A stretch of 64,000 bases of DNA from an uncultured Acetatifactor sp. (GCA_910578185.1 CAJTPN010000002.1:1-64000), one strand, 5' to 3'. Shown: positions 24,671 through 34,228, counted from the stretch's first letter. The notes: generated by a model not told the origin, from the sequence alone. Numbers and translations are program-made.

Positions 24671-27238
24671 ATGACAACAAAACTTTATAAGTTGATGAAT
24701 TGGCCTAAAATAGAAGAAATCATTTATTCAGAGTGTGACAATCCACATGAAATTTTGGGACCTCACAAAATAGGCGCCCAGACTCTTGTGCAGGCTTTCT
24801 TCCCCGGCGCGGAGGCAGTTTCTATTGTATTTCAGGGAACAGAAGAGAGCGTTCTCATGGAACGGTCTGATGACGACGGTTATTTTGCGGCGCTGATATC
24901 AAAGAAGGAATTACCGGTTTATCACTATGTGGTTACCATGGGGGACGGAACAGAACATGTGCATGGGGAAGCCTATCGCTATGAACCGCTGATCACCCAT
25001 GAGGATACGGAAAAGTTCCGCCATGGAATTCACTATACGGTTTATGAGAAGCTGGGAGCGCATCCCATGGTTGTGGAAGGTGTGCAGGGGACTTATTTTG
25101 CCGTTTGGGCGCCCTCTGCCATGCGTGTCAGCGTGGTGGGAGATTTTAATCATTGGGACGGAAGAGTCCATCAGATGAGAAAACTCTGGGATTCCGGAAT
25201 CTTTGAATTGTTTTTACCGGATGCCAGAGAAAATGACAATTATAAGTTTGAGTTAAAGTTAAAGGGAGGATTGACTTATTTAAAGTCTGATCCTTATGGG
25301 AACGCAGCGCAACTTCGTCCCGAGACAGCTTCTGTTGTTGCGGACCTGGAAGGCTTTGAATGGGAAGACGATAACTTTCTCCAAAACAGGAAGGCGTTTC
25401 AGACAGGGGATGTACCGGTCAGTGTTTATGAATTGTATCTTGGTTCCTTTACGGAAGCTGCGGAGGGCGAACCGTATGCCAATTATCGTGAGATTGCGGA
25501 CAGGCTGATTCCTTACATTAAGGAAATGGGTTATACTCATGTGGAGCTGATGCCCGTGATGGAGCATCCCTTTGATGCATCCTGGGGATATCAGGTGATT
25601 GGGTATTATGCACCCACAGCCAGATACGGGACGCCTAAGGATTTTATGTATTTTGTCAATGCTCTGCACAAGGCGGGGATTGGGGTGATACTGGACTGGG
25701 TTCCTGCGCATTTTCCCAGGGATGTGTATGGGCTGTCTAATTTTGATGGCACCTGTCTCTATGAGCATCTGGATCCAAGAAAGGGCAGTCATCCTCACTG
25801 GGGAACTTTAATCTATAATTATGGAAGACCTCAGGTATCCAACTATCTGATTGCCAACGCCCTGTTTTGGGTAGAAAAATATCATGCGGACGGTATCAGA
25901 ATGGATGCCGTAGCAAGCATGCTATATCTTGATTATGGAAAAAGAGACGGGGAATGGGTGGCAAATATGTATGGCGGAAAGGAGAATCTGGAAGCCATTG
26001 AAATGATAAAGCATCTCAATTCCATCATGAAAAAGCGCAATCCCGGCGTGCTTACCATTGCGGAAGAGAGTACGGCGTTTCCAAAGATTACGGGAGATTT
26101 GGATGATGGAGGGTTGGGTTTTGATCTGAAATGGAATATGGGATTTATGAATGACTATCTGAATTATATAAAATTTGATCCCTATTTCAGAAGTCATCAT
26201 CACGGGGAATTGATTTTCAGCATGATCTACGCATATAGCGAAAAATTTATGCTGGTGTTTTCTCATGACGAGGTGGTGCATGGGAAGGCTACTCTGTTAG
26301 GTAAGATGCCTGGAGAAAGAGAGCAGAAATTTGCCAATTTGCGTTTGAGCTATGCCTATCTGATGACGCATCCAGGTAAAAAACTGCTTTTTATGGGACA
26401 GGATCTGGGTGAATTTGACGAGTGGAACGAAAATCGCTGCGTGGAGTGGGAACTTGTGCAGAACCCGGAGCACAGAGGGATTGCTGCGCTGGTAAAAGAT
26501 CTGAATCACTTATATCGCACCAGAGAGGAACTTTATGCACTGGATGGTACTCCGGAAGGTTTCGAGTGGGTGAATCATATTTCCGCCAATGATTGTTATT
26601 TGACTTTTTTGAGAAAAGGGACAAAACCGGATAAAGTGTTATTGGTGGTGGCCAATTTTGCAGGAGTGGAGAGAGAGATTACCACAGGGGTTCCTTTTCC
26701 TGGGAAATATAAAGAAATTTTCAATTCCGATGATGTGAGATATGGCGGTACCGGGGTGGTAAACAGCCGAGTGAAGAGAAGCAAGGAAAAGGAGTGGGAT
26801 GACAGGTCTGACAGTATTACTGTAAAAATGGCGGCCTTGTCCATGAGTATCTTGCAATATATTCCGTTAACGCCGGAAGAATTGGCCAAAGAAACCGCAA
26901 AAACGAAGGAGCCGGGAAAATCTCAGGCAGCGACATCAAAGAAGGAGCCAAAGAAATCTCAGGCGACAAAGTCAAAGAAGGAAGCGGAAAAGAGCCAGCC
27001 TGCGTCAACAAAGAAGAAAGAGAAAAAGAAAGAACCAGATCAATCCTTGGATGAATCTGTACAGAAGGAAACGGATAACACTTCGCCAGTGACGGTAAAG
27101 GAACCGATGGAAAAAGCAGTTTTTGCAGAAACTGAAGTGTCGGAAAATGAAGAGAATGCTGTGACTGAAAAACAAGGTACTAAAGTTCGGAAGTCTGAGC
27201 AAAGAAAAGCAAAGAACGGAAAGGGTAAAAAAGCGTGA
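24671..27238 (+). CDS. glgB: 1,4-alpha-glucan (glycogen) branching enzyme with long charged tail
   Basis: An 855-residue GH13 enzyme that cuts alpha-1,4 chains and rejoins them by alpha-1,6 links. It has the N1 and CBM48 modules (about 20-220), then the catalytic barrel with all three acids: Asp of DGIRMDAVASM (near 410), Glu of TIAEEST (near 464), Asp of FSHDEVVHGK (near 533). The family normally ends near 620-760; here a Lys/Glu/Ser-rich low-complexity tail with repeats of the KEPKKSQ type fills about 735-855. The MscS gene starts inside its stop. The tail is unusual and probably disordered. Confidence 0.95.
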   Translation: MTTKLYKLMNWPKIEEIIYSECDNPHEILGPHKIGAQTLVQAFFPGAEAVSIVFQGTEESVLMERSDDDGYFAALISKKELPVYHYVVTMGDGTEHVHGEAYRYEPLITHEDTEKFRHGIHYTVYEKLGAHPMVVEGVQGTYFAVWAPSAMRVSVVGDFNHWDGRVHQMRKLWDSGIFELFLPDARENDNYKFELKLKGGLTYLKSDPYGNAAQLRPETASVVADLEGFEWEDDNFLQNRKAFQTGDVPVSVYELYLGSFTEAAEGEPYANYREIADRLIPYIKEMGYTHVELMPVMEHPFDASWGYQVIGYYAPTARYGTPKDFMYFVNALHKAGIGVILDWVPAHFPRDVYGLSNFDGTCLYEHLDPRKGSHPHWGTLIYNYGRPQVSNYLIANALFWVEKYHADGIRMDAVASMLYLDYGKRDGEWVANMYGGKENLEAIEMIKHLNSIMKKRNPGVLTIAEESTAFPKITGDLDDGGLGFDLKWNMGFMNDYLNYIKFDPYFRSHHHGELIFSMIYAYSEKFMLVFSHDEVVHGKATLLGKMPGEREQKFANLRLSYAYLMTHPGKKLLFMGQDLGEFDEWNENRCVEWELVQNPEHRGIAALVKDLNHLYRTREELYALDGTPEGFEWVNHISANDCYLTFLRKGTKPDKVLLVVANFAGVEREITTGVPFPGKYKEIFNSDDVRYGGTGVVNSRVKRSKEKEWDDRSDSITVKMAALSMSILQYIPLTPEELAKETAKTKEPGKSQAATSKKEPKKSQATKSKKEAEKSQPASTKKKEKKKEPDQSLDESVQKETDNTSPVTVKEPMEKAVFAETEVSENEENAVTEKQGTKVRKSEQRKAKNGKGKKA

Positions 27239-28134
27239 TCATAGCAGGGATGACGACGGGGAACACCGCTGACAGTATCATGGAAAATGTGGAAGAAATC
27301 GTCAGGTTTAGCGCTTTAAAAGAATTTTGGGCCAGCCTGCCGGAAAAGGCTTTCAATCTGGGAATAAGGATTTTATTGGCGGTTGTTTTCTTCCTGATCG
27401 GTGTGCAGTTGATCAAATTGGTACGCAAGATTATCCGTAAATCCATGAACCGCGCTAATGCGGAGGTGGGAGCCGTTCAGTTTGTTGACTCGTTTGTAAA
27501 GGCGGCGCTCTATGTACTGATGGTATTGATGCTGGCGTCCTCTTTTGGGGTGGACGCCGCCAGCATCGTTGCAGTGTTGGGATCCGCAGGTGTGGCGATT
27601 GGACTGGCAGTTCAGGGAAGCTTGTCCAATTTGGCAGGGGGCGTATTGATTTTAATACTGAAACCATTTAAAGTGGGAGATTACATCAAAGAAGGTGCCG
27701 GTGGAAATGAGGGGACGGTCAGTGAAATACAGATTTTTTATACTAAACTTGTAACCCCGGATAATCAGACCATTATTCTGCCAAACGGAAATTTGGCTAA
27801 CAGTAGTTTGATAAATGTGACGGCGCAGGAATTCAGGCGGCTGGATATTAAAATAGGAATTTCTTACAAGGCCGATCTGATAAAGGCCAAGACCGTTCTG
27901 CGGGAAGTATTGCAGGAGGATGTGGCCGTACAAAAAGACAGGGATATGCTGGTGTTTGTGGATGAATTGGCAGGCTCAAGCGTGATTTTAGGGGTGAGAT
28001 GCTGGCTTGCTCAGGCGGATTTCTGGGAAGGAAAGTGGCGTATTACAGAGCATTGTAAATTAAAGCTGGACGAGAATGAAATTGAGATTCCATATAATCA
28101 GCTGGATGTTCATCTGGACACGGGGGCGCCTTGA
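27235..28134 (+). CDS. Small-conductance mechanosensitive channel (MscS family)
   Basis: A 299-residue membrane channel that releases solutes on sudden swelling. Three hydrophobic segments (about 43-65, 85-105, 110-145) are followed by the MscS beta domain. The pore-lining third helix shows the Gly/Ala packing (GSAGVAIGLAVQGSLSNLAGGVLILILKPFKVGDYI) typical of MscS; the soluble part has the DNQTIILPNGNLANSSLINV block. The start GTG 27235 overlaps the glgB stop by 4 bases, implying translational coupling; an inner ATG at 27250 has no good site. No link to glycogen is known. Confidence 0.92.
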   Translation: MIIAGMTTGNTADSIMENVEEIVRFSALKEFWASLPEKAFNLGIRILLAVVFFLIGVQLIKLVRKIIRKSMNRANAEVGAVQFVDSFVKAALYVLMVLMLASSFGVDAASIVAVLGSAGVAIGLAVQGSLSNLAGGVLILILKPFKVGDYIKEGAGGNEGTVSEIQIFYTKLVTPDNQTIILPNGNLANSSLINVTAQEFRRLDIKIGISYKADLIKAKTVLREVLQEDVAVQKDRDMLVFVDELAGSSVILGVRCWLAQADFWEGKWRITEHCKLKLDENEIEIPYNQLDVHLDTGAP

Positions 28135-28232
28135 CAATATGGTATGACTTTTTAGAGAGCGGCATCATAAGCTGATTTCCTTGATATGTTGGCATGGTTG
28201 AAATGTTATAGGATAAAAAATTAAAAAAACAG

Positions 28233-28261
28233 TTGAAAAATTTCCCGAGAGCGTGTATAAT
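28233..28261 (+). promoter_or_regulatory. Predicted promoter of tRNA-Thr
   Basis: TTGAAA (28233-28238), 17 bases, TATAAT (28256-28261), about 48 bases before the tRNA. Confidence 0.75.
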
Positions 28262-28308
28262 AATATTTGCTTGCGTTGGTTCGCTTTCAATAGGGAACCG
28301 ACAGGTGT

Positions 28309-28381
28309 GCTTCCGTGGCTCAGCCGGTAGAGCGATTGATTCGTAATCAATAGGTCAGGGGTTCGAATCCCCTCGGAAGCT
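28309..28381 (+). tRNA. tRNA-Thr(CGT)
   Basis: A full cloverleaf of 73 bases. Acceptor stem GCTTCCG pairs with CGGAAGC and the discriminator is T. D arm GCTC...GAGC; anticodon stem ATTGA/TCAAT with loop TTCGTAA, so the anticodon is CGT (28342-28344) reading ACG threonine; T arm AGGGG-TTCGAAT-CCCCT. CCA is not encoded. Confidence 0.97.
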
Positions 28382-28391
28382 TTGAGGTTAG

Positions 28392-28441
28392 ATACCGTAG
28401 TTTTGGAATTTTTCGTTAGATTCCGGAGCTACGGTATTTTT
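28392..28441 (+). terminator. Terminator of tRNA-Thr
   Basis: ATACCGTAG (28392-28400) pairs with CTACGGTAT (28429-28437), with an inner GGAAT/ATTCC stem, then a T-run. Confidence 0.85.
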
Positions 28442-28531
28442 AGCTTTCGCAGGCAATGGGCCAGGCGAATGTGCATAAAGTGCAGAACTGTGTCAGTTGT
28501 CTAAAGGCAAACAGAGCAAAGAAAAATTTCT

Positions 28532-28855
28532 ATGGGAGAAAGGCGGAGAAATGTATGGGGGGAGTTTTTATGGCGTTATCTTTTGGACGAGGAAATCGAC
28601 ATGTCAAAAGCAGCGTATTTGTCAATTCGAAAGAAAGATTTTTACTTGGGAGCTTTGGTGCGAATATATCACAGAAGACATGCCTGCCGATGAAAATATA
28701 AGATATTGTTGGGAATTGGGAACAGATCCATGTATGGAAGCATTTCACGGTCTTTGCAGAGGGATATTCTGTGGGCGCTGGAAGACAATGGCGTAGAACT
28801 TCCGGAAGGACTGGGCAAAAAGATCATATATGATATGAAGTTCCTGGTCAAATAA
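28532..28855 (+). pseudogene. Stop-interrupted short frame after tRNA-Thr
   Basis: One plus-strand frame is open from about 28505 to TAA 28855 apart from a single TGA at 28691-28693. It splits into a 53-codon part from ATG 28532 (EFLWRYLLDEEIDMSKAAYL) and a 41-codon part from ATG 28730 (RDILWALEDNGVELPEGLGK). Both look more protein-like than the overlapping frames, but neither has a good ribosome site. It may be a decayed gene or two tiny genes. The region 28441-29026 holds nothing else I can support except the promoter near its end. Confidence 0.3.
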
Positions 28856-28881
28856 TTGAAACATGCTTGGCTTCCTCTATC

Positions 28882-28910
28882 TTGTTTTTTTTATCAGGAT
28901 GTCTTATAAT
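28882..28910 (+). promoter_or_regulatory. Predicted promoter of the chemoreceptor gene
   Basis: TTGTTT (28882-28887), 17 bases, TATAAT (28905-28910), about 115 bases before the start. Flagellar genes often use another sigma factor; this looks like a sigma-A promoter. Confidence 0.5.
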
Positions 28911-29026
28911 AAGAATAATGAATCATTACGTGAAACCGTTTATAATGGTAATTATGACAAATAGAAAGAATTTCAGATTTATGATAACATTTTCCAAAAA
29001 GGAATAAAAATAGGAGGGCGTATTTA

Positions 29027-30508
29027 ATGGAATTGGAGATCTTAAAAAATGAAGAAAAGAGAATGAATCTGGTGATGTTTCTGTTTTTGGCCATTATTCC
29101 CTGTGTGGCGGCAGGGTATGTACTGTTGTTTAATCGCGGGACAGGCAGGGATTGTATTGTGCTTACAATGGTAGTGGCTTCGGTAGTGGTCAAATTATTG
29201 GAAAAGATTTTGGGTAAATATGCAAAGTATTGTTACATATCCATTCTTCCCATCTTGGGAATGGTAACCATTATATGCGGTAATCCCGCTTCTTTCGGCG
29301 CCATGGCTGAGGCCTATTTTCTTGTATTGTTTCTTGCGGTTCCCTATTATGATGTATCTTTGGTGATAGTGTGTACGGTGGCAACCATAGTGCCTAATCT
29401 GGTGGCGATGTTTATTTTTAATGAAGCATATCTGGCAATGTACAGTCTTTCAATTTGGATTTTTATTTGGATGGTGTATATTTTGGCTGTAATGGTAGCA
29501 ATATTTATCATACGGCGGGCCCGTTCTCTTTTTATGACCGTGGAAAAGAAAGAACAGGAAATGGAAGGCTTGTTGGGGAATGTGCGCAGAGCAGTTGAGG
29601 GATTGGAGGATTCTTCCGGAAAAATTTATGATTCCTTACATAATTTTGAGGCGAGTACAACGGAAATCGCCGCGTCCACAAGTCAGATTGCCAATAGTGC
29701 GGATCAGCAGATTCAGCAGGTAAAGGGAAGTCTGGACATATTTAATGAACTGAACAATCAGATTGAAAATTCTGAGAAACGGGTATTTCAGACCGTGGAG
29801 AATATGAAACAGCTGAAGGGAAAGAACGACGAGGGAATTCAGGCTATAGGAATACTGTCAGATAAATTTGAAGAAAACATTGCTTCCACACGGATTATGT
29901 CGGAAGGTGTGGAGTCCCTGGTGCAGAAATCCAATTCCATCGGCCAGATCATAGAGAGCATCAGCCAGATAGCGCAGCAGACAAATCTGCTTGCTTTAAA
30001 TGCCGCAATAGAGGCGGCAAGAGCCGGCGAAGCGGGAAAGGGCTTTGGGGTTGTGGCGGACGAGATTAATAAACTGTCGGGAGAATCGGCTTCCGCCACA
30101 CAGAAAATCGATGCGATTTTGAAGGACGTTATCGCTACTGTAAACGATGTGAATGGTGTGATTGATAATAACAATATTATTGTGATAGAGTCAAATGATA
30201 AATTAAACGATACAGTTAAAATCTTTGAGAGTATGCTTCATTCTTCCGAAGAAGTGATCGAAGTAACTGATATGTTAAAACAGGAGTTGGCGAATATGAT
30301 TTCCATTAAGGAAACCCTGCTGAAAGCAATGGAAGAGGTGGAAGAGATTTCACAGAATTCCGTTCTTACCACTGCGGAAATCAGTTCTGCCACGGAAGCA
30401 CAGGCGGCAGGCGTAGAGGATATTTTAAAATCCATGGAGCGTGTACAGGGTGGAATGGAACAGCTTTCGAGAGTGTTGAATTCGGAGATAAAAGAAGAGG
30501 CAAAGTAA
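29027..30508 (+). CDS. Methyl-accepting chemotaxis-type receptor, multi-span membrane sensor
   Basis: A 493-residue membrane receptor. The N-terminal third has about six hydrophobic segments (about 14-170) with short loops, so there is no large outside sensor domain and no clear HAMP domain. The cytoplasmic part has coiled methylation helices and the highly conserved hairpin tip QIAQQTNLLALNAAIEAARAGE with GKGFGVVADEI (about 310-350), which binds CheA/CheW-type partners. No che or flagellar gene lies in the window. It is followed at 74 bases by two ankyrin-repeat genes. The start ATG follows AGGAGGG. Confidence 0.92.
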   Translation: MELEILKNEEKRMNLVMFLFLAIIPCVAAGYVLLFNRGTGRDCIVLTMVVASVVVKLLEKILGKYAKYCYISILPILGMVTIICGNPASFGAMAEAYFLVLFLAVPYYDVSLVIVCTVATIVPNLVAMFIFNEAYLAMYSLSIWIFIWMVYILAVMVAIFIIRRARSLFMTVEKKEQEMEGLLGNVRRAVEGLEDSSGKIYDSLHNFEASTTEIAASTSQIANSADQQIQQVKGSLDIFNELNNQIENSEKRVFQTVENMKQLKGKNDEGIQAIGILSDKFEENIASTRIMSEGVESLVQKSNSIGQIIESISQIAQQTNLLALNAAIEAARAGEAGKGFGVVADEINKLSGESASATQKIDAILKDVIATVNDVNGVIDNNNIIVIESNDKLNDTVKIFESMLHSSEEVIEVTDMLKQELANMISIKETLLKAMEEVEEISQNSVLTTAEISSATEAQAAGVEDILKSMERVQGGMEQLSRVLNSEIKEEAK

Positions 30509-30581
30509 ATCTGGGTTGTGGATGATTATGTTATTACCATAGTGCTGTATAGAGGGCAAAAATAAGAATGGAGGTAGTAAA

Positions 30582-31556
30582 ATGGATAAACTGTTATTGA
30601 AAGCGTGTCAGAACGGACAAAAAGGTGTTGTCATGGCGTTTTTGAAAAAAGACAATATCAATGTAAACGCGGTGGATGAGGTGGGGTGTGCGCCGTTGCA
30701 CTATGCCTGCCAGAAGGGGTATCGGGACATTGTGAAATTACTTCTTGCCAAGGATGCGGATGTAACCCTGGTTTCAAATGTGAGCATAACACCTCTTCAT
30801 ATGGCGGTATTGTCCGGCAACAAGGAAGTGATCGGCCTTTTGGTGGATGCGGGCGCCGATGTGAACGCTACCGATAAGCAGGGCAAGACCCCTTTGATCT
30901 ACGCGGTTGAGGCGAAGAAGGCGGAAGCGGCAAGATATCTGCTGGAACTGGGCGCGGACAGCTCGATTATGGACAATGATAACCATACTGCATTCTACTA
31001 TGCCAATGCGCTGGGACTTGTACAGGTTTTGGAGAAACTGACCGGGGAGGGTACCGGAGATGCGGACGCTTACGGAAATACGCCGCTTCATCAGTCTGTT
31101 ATGAACGGACAGGGAGAGGTGGTAAAGGCAATGTTAGCAAAGAGTACCGCGGATATCAATGTGCGTAATGATGCCAAGCAGACCCCGCTTTATATGGCCG
31201 TGGAGGAGGATAATCTTTTGATCGCCGATTTGCTGCTTGAGGCCGGCGCGGATGTCAATATCAGCGGCTCCAACGGGAACTCGCCGTTACATGTAGCGGC
31301 AAGTAATGAAAACGAGCATCTAGTAAAAAATCTCCTTGCTCACAATGCAAAAATTGACGAGCGCAATGAAGACGGCGAGACTGCGCTGATCATTGCCGCA
31401 CAGCAGGGGAACAACTATATTGTTGGGGTTTTGCTGGAAAATGGCGCAAATGTCACTTATACGGATATGATGGAACATACGGCGTTGTACTATGCCACGG
31501 AGGGCGGCTATAATGACATAGTGGAAAAGCTGCTGATTGCCGGGGCGGAAGAATAA
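30582..31556 (+). CDS. Ankyrin-repeat protein
   Basis: A 324-residue cytoplasmic protein made almost wholly of about nine to ten ankyrin repeats of 33 residues, such as GCAPLHYACQKGYRDIVKLL, KTPLIYAVEAKKAEAARYLL and NSPLHVAASNENEHLVKNLL. Such solenoids act as protein-binding scaffolds. There is no signal peptide and no extra domain. The start ATG follows GGAGG. It lies between the chemoreceptor and a larger ankyrin protein with short gaps, so a shared transcript is likely. What it binds is unknown. Confidence 0.93.
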   Translation: MDKLLLKACQNGQKGVVMAFLKKDNINVNAVDEVGCAPLHYACQKGYRDIVKLLLAKDADVTLVSNVSITPLHMAVLSGNKEVIGLLVDAGADVNATDKQGKTPLIYAVEAKKAEAARYLLELGADSSIMDNDNHTAFYYANALGLVQVLEKLTGEGTGDADAYGNTPLHQSVMNGQGEVVKAMLAKSTADINVRNDAKQTPLYMAVEEDNLLIADLLLEAGADVNISGSNGNSPLHVAASNENEHLVKNLLAHNAKIDERNEDGETALIIAAQQGNNYIVGVLLENGANVTYTDMMEHTALYYATEGGYNDIVEKLLIAGAEE

Positions 31557-31578
31557 TGGAATTGATGGAGGTATCAGG

Positions 31579-33642
31579 GTGGAAGTCAAAGAATTAAAAA
31601 GTATGTTGGTACAATCAGGGGAGAGCCAAAGAAGCAAATATATACCTTGGTGGGAGGGAAATATTGATGATTTTACCTATAAATATGAAGTATTTTCTTC
31701 TGAGGAAATCAGTGCTGTAGAGGCATGGGCGGAGTCATGCAGTGGGACGGAATTGTCAGAAACGGTGGGAAGCGGCGGTTTTACATTGTTTCATTTTCTG
31801 GTGTGGCTAAATTTTTATCATGTGGTGGAAAAGGTATTGGAGGAAGGGAAAGTGGCAGCCGGAGTCAATATGACTGACGGCAAGGGAAAGGGAATCACGG
31901 CAGTTATGCTTGCGTGTTGCCGGGGAAACCTGGCCATGGTACAGCTTTTACTTAAGCACGGCGCAGATTCTTCTCTGTGTGACGCAAATGGCAATAACGG
32001 ATATCATTATCTTGCAAGCGCCCGGGTGGAAGGCTTGATGAACTGGCACAAATGTCTGGTAAACAGCATTTGGCAAAGGGAACCTATTGCACGCATGCTG
32101 GAAGGGGATATTAATGCAAAAAATCATGAGGATATGACGCCGTTTCTGATCTTGTTAAACAGGGAGAATTCAAATTGTTCCTGTGTGCTGACAGACGTAT
32201 ATCTGGAAAAAGGGGCCAAAACAGATTACATAGACGATGAAGGAAATACACTTTTATTAATGGCAATCTATAATAATCATATGACGGCTGCACTGAGGCT
32301 TATGAAGTGCGGCGATATGGTGAATACCCCCAATAAGCAGAATCTGACGCCTTTTGAGCTTGCAGAGAAATATTACAAAGAGGAACTCTGCATCGCCTTA
32401 AGGGATTATGGTGTTGCTTCCGACAGTGCCATGGGCAAAGTGGATATAAATAATTTGAGCAGAATTACCAACAATGCTTTTGCCAGCTGTTCGTCTGAGA
32501 ATCAGGATTATATAGGAATTGCGCTGTATCTTGCCGGCAAGTTGATTCGGATGGTTGACCCGGACGATGACGATGATTTGAAGCATGTTACAGATATACT
32601 GTACAGTGCACTGCTGCATGATGAGAAGTGCCGGATATTGGATTTGTGCCATGATTCTGGAGTAGACTTTATGACGCCGATCCATTGCGGGGGAGGCATC
32701 ACATGTCTGAGGGATAAGTGCCTGAGCGGCAACAGCGGTGTAAAGGCAATTAAGAAGCTCATAGAATTAGGGGTGGATATGAACAAAGCTGTGGTTCAGG
32801 GAGAAACCCCCGCAAATATTGTCGCTTCCATGCAGGATAGGCGAATGATAGGCAGGCAGAAGGACGACTATTTTGAAAATGCGGCGCAGTTCTTTTCAAA
32901 GGAGTCCATGGAACAGGTGGATAATTTTGGAACTACGGCAGTGCATGAGGCAGCTAAACACAATCATGTGGATATGCTCAAAGTAATGATTGAAAAAGGT
33001 GTTGATGTCAATATAACCCAGGATGAGCCTGCGGAGTCCGGCAATACGCCGCTGCATGTGGCGTGCAGTTACGGAAATGCGGAGGTGGTAAAGCTTTTAA
33101 TTGCATCCGGAGCCGATGACTCAATTCAAAATATCTTGGGCGAGGTTCCCGCTCATTTTGCTGTTATGAATAAGAAATATGGAGGGGAGTTGACGGAAAA
33201 GCAGAGGGAAAAGGTGCTGAGGGAACTGACAAGTCTGGATATCCCTAGAAATGATGGCAAGACGCCGCTCATGCTGCTGCAGGAGCTGGATATTAATACA
33301 ACCATGACCTTATTGCCTATTTTTCTAAACGGAGGAGCGGATGTCAACCGCAAGGATGAGAAGGGCAATACGGCATTAATTTTGAATGCGGCCAATTTCC
33401 ATTGTTATAAGGATATTGTGAAGGAGCTGATCAGAGCCGGGGCGGACGTAAACGCTGCGAATAATGACGGAAATACCGCATTGCACTATGCCTTGAGATA
33501 TGGAAGCCAGGATGCGGCACGTTTCATGATCAAGAAGGGCGCGGACTATAACCATGTAAATAACCAGGGTGTGACACCTGTGCAGCTGGCAGTGGAAAAA
33601 GGATATGATACAATATTGGAGTTGATGACAGACATAAAGTAA
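31579..33642 (+). CDS. Large ankyrin-repeat protein
   Basis: A 687-residue cytoplasmic protein. The first 60-70 residues (YIPWWEGNIDDFTYKYEVF) are not ankyrin. Ankyrin repeats follow in two blocks, about 85-270 and 385-687, e.g. GITAVMLACCRGNLAMVQLL, NTPLHVACSYGNAEVVKLLI and NTALHYALRYGSQDAARFMI. The part between is irregular. The start GTG 31579 has GGAGG 7 bases upstream; an earlier TTG at 31537 lies inside the previous gene and is rejected. It is probably co-transcribed with the gene before it. I infer a scaffold or binding role only. Confidence 0.9.
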   Translation: MEVKELKSMLVQSGESQRSKYIPWWEGNIDDFTYKYEVFSSEEISAVEAWAESCSGTELSETVGSGGFTLFHFLVWLNFYHVVEKVLEEGKVAAGVNMTDGKGKGITAVMLACCRGNLAMVQLLLKHGADSSLCDANGNNGYHYLASARVEGLMNWHKCLVNSIWQREPIARMLEGDINAKNHEDMTPFLILLNRENSNCSCVLTDVYLEKGAKTDYIDDEGNTLLLMAIYNNHMTAALRLMKCGDMVNTPNKQNLTPFELAEKYYKEELCIALRDYGVASDSAMGKVDINNLSRITNNAFASCSSENQDYIGIALYLAGKLIRMVDPDDDDDLKHVTDILYSALLHDEKCRILDLCHDSGVDFMTPIHCGGGITCLRDKCLSGNSGVKAIKKLIELGVDMNKAVVQGETPANIVASMQDRRMIGRQKDDYFENAAQFFSKESMEQVDNFGTTAVHEAAKHNHVDMLKVMIEKGVDVNITQDEPAESGNTPLHVACSYGNAEVVKLLIASGADDSIQNILGEVPAHFAVMNKKYGGELTEKQREKVLRELTSLDIPRNDGKTPLMLLQELDINTTMTLLPIFLNGGADVNRKDEKGNTALILNAANFHCYKDIVKELIRAGADVNAANNDGNTALHYALRYGSQDAARFMIKKGADYNHVNNQGVTPVQLAVEKGYDTILELMTDIK

Positions 33643-33675
33643 GGCCGAAAGGCAATATGGAAAACAGGTATCATT

Positions 33676-33708
33676 GGGGCAGAACAATTGTAATTAACGT
33701 TCTGCCCC
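33676..33708. terminator. Hairpin between convergent ankyrin and acetyltransferase genes
   Basis: GGGGCAGAAC (33676-33685) and GTTCTGCCCC (33699-33708) form a perfect 10-pair stem with a 13-base loop. T-runs are poor on both sides, so strength is uncertain. Confidence 0.6.
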
Positions 33709-33736
33709 GATTTATATGCCCTTGCCCTGCAGTAGA

Positions 33737-34228
33737 TTATAGCAGAAGTTGATAATTGTCAATATCCAGATAAGCGCCGTTTTTTAATCCCACTTCTCTT
33801 ATCGTTCCGCAATAATGAAATCCATATTTTTCATGAAGATGAATGCTTATCCGGTTTGAACTTGTGATAACAGAAATGATAGTATGAATTTGGTTCTCTT
33901 TTTTCGCCGCTTGGATAATATAATCCATAAGTTGATTTGCGATGCCCTGTCTGCGATAGCTTGGAGCAATGTAGAGAGATAATTCTGCAGTGTTCTTATA
34001 GGCTTCTTTTTCACGATAAGGGGAAAGAGATACATAGCCGCCGATATGGAGGCCAGTTTCAGCCACAAACAAGGGATGGAGAACAGTGCTGTGTCTTTGG
34101 AACCATAGATGCCATTCTTCCAATGTTTTTGGTTCAATATCAAAGGTTGCATTTCCGTTTTGTACTTCGTAATTATAGATGGCAAGGAGTTCTTCTAAAT
34201 CTTTTTCTTCAGCTTTGCGTATAATCAT
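33737..34228 (-). CDS. GNAT-family N-acetyltransferase (phosphinothricin acetyltransferase-like)
   Basis: A 163-residue acetyl-CoA-dependent transferase. It starts IIRKAEEKDLEELLAIYN and has FVAETGLHIGGYVSLSPYR, the coenzyme-A loop YRRQGIANQLM (near 91-101), and ISIHLHEKYGFHYCGTIREVG near the end. This pattern resembles the Pat/YncA group that acts on glutamate-analogue or methionine-sulfone type compounds, but the substrate cannot be fixed. The start ATG follows AAAGGAT. Confidence 0.88.
   Translation of the reverse strand: MIIRKAEEKDLEELLAIYNYEVQNGNATFDIEPKTLEEWHLWFQRHSTVLHPLFVAETGLHIGGYVSLSPYREKEAYKNTAELSLYIAPSYRRQGIANQLMDYIIQAAKKENQIHTIISVITSSNRISIHLHEKYGFHYCGTIREVGLKNGAYLDIDNYQLLL

Noticed and set aside
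28691..28693. TGA as a selenocysteine codon
   Set aside because: No SECIS-like hairpin seen after it and no selenoprotein family match.
28456..28796. Two overlapping plus-strand frames after tRNA-Thr as real genes
   Set aside because: Unusual residue make-up, no ribosome site, and a third frame looks better.
29027..30508. Part of a chemotaxis-flagellar operon
   Set aside because: No che, fli or mot genes within the window.
31537..31578. TTG 31537 as the start of the large ankyrin gene
   Set aside because: It overlaps the previous gene and has no site; GTG 31579 has GGAGG at 7 bases.
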